A DNA stretch of 64,000 bases, taken from assembly GCA_965224745.1 (NCBI GenBank), contig CBDCZY010000009.1, forward strand, positions 744,001 to 808,000, read 5' to 3'. Origin of the DNA: CBDCZY01 sp965224745 (GTDB lineage Bacteria; Pseudomonadota; Gammaproteobacteria; Methylococcales; Methylomonadaceae). The stretch's first letter is position 1; each line of letters begins with the position of its first letter. Below, in pieces: positions 28,030-34,583 of the stretch. The position numbers and the translations under genes are program-made. The notes under the pieces are model-generated. The model was not told the origin of the DNA. It searched no databases and saw nothing but the letters and a program-made list of their open reading frames with translations.

Positions 28030-28057
28030 CTGACAAAGTAGAATAAAGCGGTATAAT
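28030..28057 (+). promoter_or_regulatory. Hybrid promoter: -35 in IS630 terminal repeat, -10 in flank
   Basis: CTGACA at 28030-28035 (five of six) lies inside the IS630 terminal inverted repeat; 16 bases on, TATAAT at 28052-28057 (six of six) lies in chromosomal sequence just outside the element. The first gene of the carrier-protein operon starts 37 bases further. Read directly; activity is inferred. Confidence 0.6.
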
Positions 28058-28094
28058 TTAACGATTAACTAAAATCTTTAATCACTTAAGCTTT

Positions 28095-28334
28095 ATGAAA
28101 CAAAAAATTCGTAAATTCATCTTCAGTGAGCTGATCGCTGTGAATGATATCGAACAATTTAGCGACGATCAAAACCTGCTCGACGCTGGGCTCGACAGCA
28201 TGGGCATAATGCGTTTAATCATGTTCGTCGAGAGTGAATTTAATGTCACTTTACCCGATAATGAAATCGATCCCGACAATGTACAATCCTTCAATACCCT
28301 GGAGAGTTGGATAAAGCGCCACCAGGCAAGCTAA
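28095..28334 (+). CDS. Stand-alone acyl/peptidyl carrier protein
   Basis: 79 aa, the normal size of a free carrier protein. The phosphopantetheine attachment serine is S35 in LLDAGLDSMGIMRL. Helix 2 (MGIMRLIMFVESEF) and the C-terminal LESWIKRH fit a four-helix carrier fold. The acidic surface is typical. It should hold the substrate activated by the adenylation enzyme two genes downstream. Its stop overlaps the start of the next gene (TAATG), so it is the first gene of a tightly packed operon. No strong Shine-Dalgarno is visible before the ATG. A phosphopantetheinyl transferase must come from elsewhere in the genome. Confidence 0.9.
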   Translation: MKQKIRKFIFSELIAVNDIEQFSDDQNLLDAGLDSMGIMRLIMFVESEFNVTLPDNEIDPDNVQSFNTLESWIKRHQAS

Positions 28335-29659
28335 TGCCAACACCTCCTCGTAAACTTGAAGCGCTTAACCCTGCGGATTATTTTACCCTGGCGATGGACA
28401 ATGAAATCCGTCTGGACGGTATGCCTGGCAGCTTAGGCAGCTTCGCTTTAGAATTGGAAAACCAACCTGATATAACAATATTAAAACAGCGGATTGATGA
28501 ATTTGCTAAACGTTTCCCTGTCGCTAAAGCCTCTTTACAACAGCAAGGACGACGATTTTTTTGGTTTGAACGAGATACAGATTTTGACTTGCTGGTTCAA
28601 GAGAAAACTCATGAACCAGCACTGCAGCTTTCCAAAATACAAAACTGGGTGGATAACATCATGCACCCGACGGAAAGCAGAAACGAACTCCCGCCCATTC
28701 AATTTTTTTTACTCATAAGTCAATCGACAAGTTTGTTTCTGATGCGCTGGATCCATCCCGTTTGTGACGCCAAAGGCGCGGATTTAATCTTAAAATTTTT
28801 ATGCACTGATGATAAGGATGCAAGAGACCTCTTCCAATCTTCGTCAGAACCACTGGTTATCAGTACGTTAAAAAAATTTCGATGGTGGCAAAAGATCGGT
28901 CTATTTCTGAAAGCAAAAAACCATATTCAAAGCTTGGATCAATTAACCAGCATCATTCCTACCAAGATTGATAAACCACCTGCCCGCCTTGCTTTTGCCA
29001 TCAGGCAACTGACCCCACAGCAAAGTCAGCAAATTGTTCAACAAGCCAGAAAACACTGCGGCATGATCGGCACCAGTCTGTACTATTTAGGTTGTATGAT
29101 GCGAGCATTGGAACGCATGCCCACATTATCTGATGGTGATGGCTACTGTGTCCCCTATGCCTATAACCTAAGAAAACAAAAAGCCTTATCTCCCGTTCTA
29201 GGCAACCATGTCGGCCCTTTGTTCGCACAAGCCAGCCGCGAGCAAATAGAGAACCGCAAAACATTATTCAAACATTTAAAACAAAGTTACGCTCAAGTCA
29301 TCAGACAACAGCTCGATTTTGCTTTTTTTCCGGTTATGTGGGCTGCCAGTTGGTTGAGTTTGGAAAAACATGGTCAACAACTTAGAAAATCTTATCAGAG
29401 TAATACCGAGCGCAGTTCTTTCTGGTTTTCCGATATAGGCCAGCTTGATTTCAGCCAACAAAAACTAGCGGGTCAAACCATAAAAAATGTGTTTCACCTC
29501 TGTCAGATCACCACCCCACCAGGGTTAGCGCTACTTTGTTGTCAGTTCCAAGGTCAACTAACTCTCAGCTATAGCTATATGACGCCTCATTATGACGAGG
29601 CTTGGATCGACCAAGTTCATCACTATTTTAAGACTGAATTAATGGGCGAACAGGATTGA
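28334..29659 (+). CDS. Condensation-domain-like acyltransferase
   Basis: 441 aa from the ATG at 28334, which overlaps the carrier-protein stop; a TTG at 28307 would overlap the previous gene by 28 bases and is less likely. The opening LNPADYFTLAMD resembles the start of condensation/wax-ester-synthase-like acyltransferases. RWIHPVCDAKGADLIL (138-153) has the catalytic His (H141) and Asp (D145) of the HxxxD motif, with Ala-Lys in place of the usual Gly. A late YCVPYAYNLRK and NHVGPLFA fit the DFGWG-side half of the fold. It would transfer the carrier-bound acyl group to an amine or alcohol, or act as a condensing enzyme. The acceptor is unknown. The DFGWG latch itself is not obvious, and no signal peptide or membrane segment is clear. 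Confidence 0.7.
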   Translation: MPTPPRKLEALNPADYFTLAMDNEIRLDGMPGSLGSFALELENQPDITILKQRIDEFAKRFPVAKASLQQQGRRFFWFERDTDFDLLVQEKTHEPALQLSKIQNWVDNIMHPTESRNELPPIQFFLLISQSTSLFLMRWIHPVCDAKGADLILKFLCTDDKDARDLFQSSSEPLVISTLKKFRWWQKIGLFLKAKNHIQSLDQLTSIIPTKIDKPPARLAFAIRQLTPQQSQQIVQQARKHCGMIGTSLYYLGCMMRALERMPTLSDGDGYCVPYAYNLRKQKALSPVLGNHVGPLFAQASREQIENRKTLFKHLKQSYAQVIRQQLDFAFFPVMWAASWLSLEKHGQQLRKSYQSNTERSSFWFSDIGQLDFSQQKLAGQTIKNVFHLCQITTPPGLALLCCQFQGQLTLSYSYMTPHYDEAWIDQVHHYFKTELMGEQD

Positions 29660-29662
29660 TTC

Positions 29663-31102
29663 ATGGCTTTTTTCGATGTTTTTTTGCAGACAGCCGACGC
29701 ATACCCTCAAAAAACAGCGCTAGTACAAGACGAAAAATCTATTTGTTATCGTGAACTGGAACGTAACATTCGGTCTGCCTCAACATTTATCAAAGCCAAT
29801 AGTAATCCGAAAGGCCGCGTAATTGTCGCCTTGGAAAGAGGTATTAACGCAGCTATTGTATTATTGGGTGCCAATTTTGCCGGACGCTGCTATGTTCCTA
29901 TAGACCTCAAAAACCCTATTGATCGTCTAAGATTTATTGAACAAGATGTGAGTGCTGACTTAATCATTGGTGAGGGTTCCTGCCCCAAATGGGTATCCAA
30001 CTCGACAAAATGGTTCGATTTTTCTTGTTTAACCAATGACAATTTAGATAATGCAACGCCCAACCTAAATCAAGAATCCCTCGCGGCCATACTCTATACT
30101 TCTGGATCTACTGGCGTACCGAAAGGTGTAGCCATTAGTCACCGCGCTGTATATCATTTTGCCCATTGGGCCAGAACTACCTTTGACATCCATTCAGATG
30201 ATGTGATCGCCAGCTTAGCTCCTTTTTATTTCGACTTATCAATTTTCGACTTATTTACCAGTACCATGAGTGGTGCCCAAATTAATTTTGTGCCTCAAGG
30301 ATTAACCTTGTTCCCAGCCAGATTAAGCTCATGGTTGGCAGAAAACCACATTAGCGCTTGGTATACTGTACCTTCCCTACTCGGGTTTCTAGCTCTGAAA
30401 GGTAATTTGAATCAACAGCCTTTACCCGACCTTAAAAAAGTTTTATTTGCCGGTGAAGTCTTTCCCACGCCCAGACTAAAACTATTGACCGGACTTCTAC
30501 CTGAGGTGAACTTTTATAATCTGTACGGCCCTACTGAAACAAACGTCTGCTGCTATTGGCCAGTTGATCCTTGCGTATTAAACTCCGACCAACCTATTCC
30601 CATTGGCCAAGCCGCTTGCGGTGCTGGCTTAGACATCGATACTGTCACAGGTGAGTTACTGGTTAACAGCGAAACACTTTTTTCCGGTTATTGGCGGCAC
30701 GGCAAACTTGTTCTTCTCAAACATGAGAAAGGTTTTTACCGAACCGGTGATAGAGTCTCACTGGATGGTGAGAATGTGTATCACTATCATGGAAGACTTG
30801 ATCGAATGCTAAAATGTTCTGGTTTTCGTGTAGAACCCGCTGAAATTGAGCGAGCCATTCATGCTATGAAAGGTGTTCAGGAATGTGCTGTTATCGGCAT
30901 TAATGACCAAGTTAGCGGACAACGTCCTGCCGCTGCCGTTGTTCTTGCACCAGGAGTTGATATAACGCAAATACGCCAACGAATACAGCATCAATTAACA
31001 AACTATATGCAGCCTGCCAAATGGATGCAATTACAGCACCTGCCCTACCTGACTAATGGCAAAGTCGACTTTAAAGCCCTTCATGAACAATTCAATCAAT
31101 AG
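29663..31102 (+). CDS. Stand-alone amino-acid adenylation enzyme (NRPS A-domain type)
   Basis: 479 aa, one A domain with no fused carrier. Core motifs: A3 LYTSGSTGVPKGVAISH (144-160), A4 FYFDLSIFDLF (188-198), A5 NLYGPTETN (286-294), A7 FYRTGD (358-363), A8 GRLDRMLKCSGFRVEPAEIE (377-396) and A10 NGKVDFKAL with catalytic K467. The Asp in A4 that binds the alpha-amino group is present, so an amino acid is likelier than a fatty acid. It resembles proline-activating enzymes of the PigI/RedM/PltF kind and also D-alanyl-carrier ligases of the DltA kind; the sequence alone does not settle the substrate. It starts three bases after the condensation-like gene and overlaps the dehydrogenase gene. Confidence 0.88.
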   Translation: MAFFDVFLQTADAYPQKTALVQDEKSICYRELERNIRSASTFIKANSNPKGRVIVALERGINAAIVLLGANFAGRCYVPIDLKNPIDRLRFIEQDVSADLIIGEGSCPKWVSNSTKWFDFSCLTNDNLDNATPNLNQESLAAILYTSGSTGVPKGVAISHRAVYHFAHWARTTFDIHSDDVIASLAPFYFDLSIFDLFTSTMSGAQINFVPQGLTLFPARLSSWLAENHISAWYTVPSLLGFLALKGNLNQQPLPDLKKVLFAGEVFPTPRLKLLTGLLPEVNFYNLYGPTETNVCCYWPVDPCVLNSDQPIPIGQAACGAGLDIDTVTGELLVNSETLFSGYWRHGKLVLLKHEKGFYRTGDRVSLDGENVYHYHGRLDRMLKCSGFRVEPAEIERAIHAMKGVQECAVIGINDQVSGQRPAAAVVLAPGVDITQIRQRIQHQLTNYMQPAKWMQLQHLPYLTNGKVDFKALHEQFNQ

Positions 31103-32189
31103 ATCCGAATTAGTCAGCCGTTTATCACGCGTCAAAAACATCGACCAAGCGGAGTTACGCTTAGGCTTATGTGCCGAATACGGATTGTTTAAACACACTG
31201 TTCCTGTTGCATACGGCGGTGCCAATACAGGGTTCCAAAGTTTATGTGAAGATTATTTTTATCTAGGTCGAGAGTGCCAGGACTCCGGATTAATACTTTC
31301 GCTTAATGCCCACTTGTGGGGGGCGATAATGCCACTGTTAACATATGGCAGCGACCGGCAACGACAACGTTGGCTTCCCCAGCTAGTCACTGGCCAATTG
31401 GTAGCGGGACATGCGATTACAGAAATACAATCCGGTTCAGATGTACAAGCTATGCAAACATCCGCAATTACTACCCAAGAAGGCTTTCGGATTAATGGAC
31501 ACAAACGTTACATTACCAATGCTCCCATAGCAAAATTAATGATTGTTTATGCCAAGCTAGACCACCAGATTTCAGCTTTTATAATTGAGAAAGACGATCC
31601 CGGCATTGAGCTGACTGATCACCCGGCAGTTAAAGGATGTGAAAGCGCCACCATGGGTGACTTAATCCTGAACGATAGTCTCATCCCTGCCAACCGCCTG
31701 TTAGGAAAGCCAGGCTCGGGTTCACTGCTCATTCAAAACGCATTGGAGTTGGAACGCGCTTTCATCTTTGCTGGGATTGCTGGTATCCTGGACTGTCAAC
31801 TTCAAGAAGTGATTCGCTATAGTAGGGAGCGAAAAACCCAAAGCGAACATCTTGGAAAAAATCAAGCCATTAGTCACAAAATTGCCGACATGAAAGTCAG
31901 GCTGGACACTGTGCAGCTTTGGGTTAGAGAATGCGCCCGATTAAAGGATACAGGGAAACGCATAACCTTAGCCAGCTCACAAGTTAAGCTCCTCGCCAGC
32001 GAAGCATTTTTGCAATCCAGCCTGGATGCAGTACAAATTATGGGTGCTAGCGGCCTGTTACCTGATCTAAAATTTAATCAGTGGGTCAATGATGCCCTGG
32101 CAAGCCGGTTATTTTCGGGCAGTTCTGAAATTCAGAAAAACATCATTTCCTCACTACTCGGAACAGGGGAAAGCTATCAAAAGACGTGA
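31083..32189 (+). CDS. Acyl-CoA-dehydrogenase-type flavoenzyme, probably acting on a carrier-bound aminoacyl group
   Basis: 368 aa from the ATG at 31083; an upstream ATG at 31056 would also be in frame and overlap the A-domain gene further. Domains: N-terminal helices, the FAD-binding middle part with AGHAITEIQSGSDVQAM and INGHKRYITNA, and the C-terminal helical domain ending SRLFSGSSEIQKNIISSLLG. The residue in the usual Glu376 position of medium-chain enzymes is not used; instead ELERAFIFAGIAGI has Glu-Arg (E224, R225) in the place used as base by isovaleryl-CoA and prolyl-carrier dehydrogenases such as PigA/RedW/PltE. That, and the neighbours, favour oxidation of a carrier-bound aminoacyl thioester. 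It is the last gene of the operon. Confidence 0.82.
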   Translation: MNNSINRSELVSRLSRVKNIDQAELRLGLCAEYGLFKHTVPVAYGGANTGFQSLCEDYFYLGRECQDSGLILSLNAHLWGAIMPLLTYGSDRQRQRWLPQLVTGQLVAGHAITEIQSGSDVQAMQTSAITTQEGFRINGHKRYITNAPIAKLMIVYAKLDHQISAFIIEKDDPGIELTDHPAVKGCESATMGDLILNDSLIPANRLLGKPGSGSLLIQNALELERAFIFAGIAGILDCQLQEVIRYSRERKTQSEHLGKNQAISHKIADMKVRLDTVQLWVRECARLKDTGKRITLASSQVKLLASEAFLQSSLDAVQIMGASGLLPDLKFNQWVNDALASRLFSGSSEIQKNIISSLLGTGESYQKT

Positions 32190-32522
32190 TATTAAAAAAC
32201 ATCTAAACTCAAATGTGCAATATGCATAAAGACCCCCTTTTCACATAAACTATACGCCACAACCACTTTGTCCAGATCCACTTGCTATACTGATAGACCG
32301 AAAAACATTGCACTACTCAGCTCTTAGACATTTTTTAAGAACTATTAATGACATTAACCCGTCGATAAAACATGAAATTTTGTATGCCTTTGGGTCGTAC
32401 TGCTTTAGAAAGTTATTTTGTTGTGACCCCAGTGTTTCTTATTCAATGAGTCACTCATGCTCAACGGCGTCTAATTAGAACTCTTCTTTAGTTCTTCTTT
32501 TTCAGTAACCCAGTCTTTCGCT
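32190..32522. other. Intergenic region between operon and rimK
   Basis: 333 bp with no supported gene. No clear terminator hairpin was seen after the flavoenzyme gene. It should contain the rimK promoter; no convincing boxes were picked. Confidence 0.5.
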
Positions 32523-33443
32523 ATGAAAATTGCCGTTTTATCTCGTGACTCAACGCTCTATTCAACTCGACGATTAATTGAATCTGGTGAGCTTCGCGGG
32601 CATGAGATAAGAGTTTTGGATGTTCTTCGATGCTACATGAACATTACGTCTCATAAACCTTCGATCCATTATAAAGGCGAAAAACTAGAAGAGTTTGATG
32701 CAGTGATCCCTCGGATAGGTGCTTCCATAACCTTTTATGGGACGGCTGTATTGAGGCAATTTGAAATGATCAATGTGTTTCCACTCAACGAATCTGTGGC
32801 AGTTACCCGCTCTAGAGACAAATTACGCTCAATTCAACTTTTAGCTCGCAAAGGAATTGGTTTGCCTGTCACTGGTTTTGCCAATAATCCAGACGATATT
32901 GAAGATCTTATTAATCAGGTGGGAGGAACTCCGTTGGTCATTAAATTACTGGAAGGAACACAAGGGATCGGAGTAGTTCTAGCCGAAACACATAAAGCAG
33001 CCGAAAGCGTCATCCAAGCTTTTATGGGTCTTAATGCAAACATTATGGTACAAGAATTCATCAAAGAAGCAGGTGGTAGCGATATACGTTGCTTTGTCAT
33101 TGGCGATAAAGTAGTGGCGGCAATGAAAAGACAAGGTGTAGAGGGAGAATTCCGCTCTAACTTACATCGGGGCGGTAGTGCTTCCACTGTTCGTCTCACG
33201 CCCGAAGAAAGATCTACTGCTGTCCGTGCGGCTAAAATAATGGGCTTAAACGTTTGCGGAGTGGATTTGTTGAGATCGAATCACGGCCCGGTCATCATGG
33301 AAGTCAATTCTTCACCGGGATTGGAGGGTATTGAGCAAACCAGCCAGCTAGATATCGCCACTTTAATTATCGAATTCATTGAAAAACGTATTCAAAGCCA
33401 GGCTAACAAAAATTCGCGTACCAGAACTCGAGGCAAAGGTTAA
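32523..33443 (+). CDS. rimK: ATP-grasp ligase RimK (ribosomal protein S6 glutamyl modification type)
   Basis: 306 aa. ATP-grasp motifs: PLVIKLLEGTQGIGVVLAE (binding-loop region), MVQEFIKEAGGSDIRCFVIG and the metal-binding CGVDLLRSNHGPVIMEVNSSPGLEG stretch, in RimK order; the pre-ATP-grasp N terminus MKIAVLSRDSTLYSTRRL is also typical. E. coli RimK adds glutamates to the C terminus of ribosomal protein S6 and makes poly-glutamate. The gene that follows three bases later encodes a zinc deacylase, a pairing seen in many Gammaproteobacteria. The aspartic-type protease gene (RimB) often found next to rimK is absent here. Confidence 0.9.
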   Translation: MKIAVLSRDSTLYSTRRLIESGELRGHEIRVLDVLRCYMNITSHKPSIHYKGEKLEEFDAVIPRIGASITFYGTAVLRQFEMINVFPLNESVAVTRSRDKLRSIQLLARKGIGLPVTGFANNPDDIEDLINQVGGTPLVIKLLEGTQGIGVVLAETHKAAESVIQAFMGLNANIMVQEFIKEAGGSDIRCFVIGDKVVAAMKRQGVEGEFRSNLHRGGSASTVRLTPEERSTAVRAAKIMGLNVCGVDLLRSNHGPVIMEVNSSPGLEGIEQTSQLDIATLIIEFIEKRIQSQANKNSRTRTRGKG

Positions 33444-33446
33444 GCA

Positions 33447-34499
33447 ATGCAAACCACCCTAATTATCAACGAACAAACCATCAAGTCAGATCAAAATATC
33501 ATTATTGATTTGCCCCTTCCAGCTTTATACACCAATACCCCGTTGACCATGCCAGTCCATGTGGTCACCGGCACACACTCCGGGCCTCGTTTATTCGTTG
33601 GCGCGGCTATTCACGGGGATGAGCTCAATGGCGTAGAAATAATTCGAAGATTACTGAAAAATCCCAGCTTGAAACACTTGCATGGCGACCTTATTGCTGT
33701 GCCAATGATCAATGTGTATGGAATCATTCACCATTCTCGATATTTACCTGACCGCCGTGATCTTAACCGATCTTTTCCAGGCTCGAATAAAGGCTCATTA
33801 ACTCAACGTATAGCCAACTTATTGATGACTGAAATTATCGATAAATGTTCACATGGAATAGACCTCCATACCGCAGCTATTCATCGTAACAATCTGCCCC
33901 AAATACGAGCCAATCTAGATGACCCTGAGACCTTGAGCCTTGCCAAAGCGTTTAATGTTCCCGTTCTAATCAACGCCAATACTAGAGACGGCTCGCTTCG
34001 TGGAGCGGCAACAGCAAAAGGCATTCCCATACTACTGTATGAAGCGGGTGAAGCGCTCCGTTTTGATGAAGTATCAATAAGGGCAGGTGTGAGAGGAATT
34101 CTTAATGTGATGACGCAACTTGGCATGCTCCCACACCGAGAATCACCGGTCGGAAAAATAAAAGAACCGGTCGTTGCGCGTAGTAGTCATTGGGTCAGAT
34201 CACCCGCCAGCGGTTTATTCAGAGCCGCGAAGCCATTAGGTGCCCGTCTCAAACAAAATGAAGTTCTGGGTGTAATAAATGACCCGATCAACAATGAAGA
34301 TGTCGAGGTAGTTACTTCATCCAGCGGATTGGTCATTGGCCGTACTGAAATACCATTGGTCTATGAAGGGGAAGCTTTGTATCACATCGCACGATTTGAT
34401 AATCATCATGATATAGCCAAAAAGGTTGTTTCTTTTCGAGAAGCTATGTTACCTGACGAAGAACAATATCATCCAGATGACTATAGTATTTACGACTGA
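33447..34499 (+). CDS. Succinylglutamate desuccinylase/aspartoacylase-family zinc hydrolase
   Basis: 350 aa. M14-like zinc site: AAIHGDELNGVEIIRRL supplies His56 and Glu59, and GIDLHTAAI supplies His141; the DRRDLNRSFPGS loop has the usual arginine and asparagine of the substrate pocket; the catalytic Glu is probably in LLYEAGEALRFD. The C-terminal 110 residues form a beta-barrel-type lid. The family removes acyl groups from N-acyl amino acids. Coupled with rimK (three-base gap), it may trim or process glutamyl or acyl-glutamyl products, but the substrate is not known. It is not AstE, as no arginine-succinyltransferase gene is nearby. Confidence 0.85.
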   Translation: MQTTLIINEQTIKSDQNIIIDLPLPALYTNTPLTMPVHVVTGTHSGPRLFVGAAIHGDELNGVEIIRRLLKNPSLKHLHGDLIAVPMINVYGIIHHSRYLPDRRDLNRSFPGSNKGSLTQRIANLLMTEIIDKCSHGIDLHTAAIHRNNLPQIRANLDDPETLSLAKAFNVPVLINANTRDGSLRGAATAKGIPILLYEAGEALRFDEVSIRAGVRGILNVMTQLGMLPHRESPVGKIKEPVVARSSHWVRSPASGLFRAAKPLGARLKQNEVLGVINDPINNEDVEVVTSSSGLVIGRTEIPLVYEGEALYHIARFDNHHDIAKKVVSFREAMLPDEEQYHPDDYSIYD

Positions 34500-34545
34500 G
34501 CTTTTTTTAACGCTAAAAATGCAATCTCACAAAGAGATAAGCGCG

Positions 34546-34569
34546 AGTGACGAACCTGGGTTCGTCACT
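34546..34569. terminator. Bidirectional-type hairpin between convergent genes
   Basis: AGTGACGAACC at 34546-34556 pairs exactly with GGTTCGTCACT at 34559-34569 over a two-base loop. It lies between the deacylase stop (34499) and the stop of the minus-strand beta-helix gene (34584). T content after the stem is low on both strands, so strength is uncertain. Confidence 0.65.
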
Positions 34570-34583
34570 GCTTTAGCCATTGT

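Larger units (their letters stand above)
22815..28043 (-). mobile_element. IS630-family element split by three further insertion sequences
   Basis: The outer ends are TTCTACTTTGTCAGAT at 22815-22830 and its complement at 28028-28043. Just inside each end lies part of one IS630 transposase on the minus strand: the C terminus at 22941-23107 and the N terminus at 27424-27910. Between them are a truncated IS1634-family element (23108-23768) and an IS3-family element (23769-27423), the latter carrying an IS21-family element (24940-27335). The middle of the IS630 gene and the rest of the IS1634 element are missing, so deletions followed the insertions. The original IS630 element is dead; the 1-kb MITE shares both its ends. 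Confidence 0.8.
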
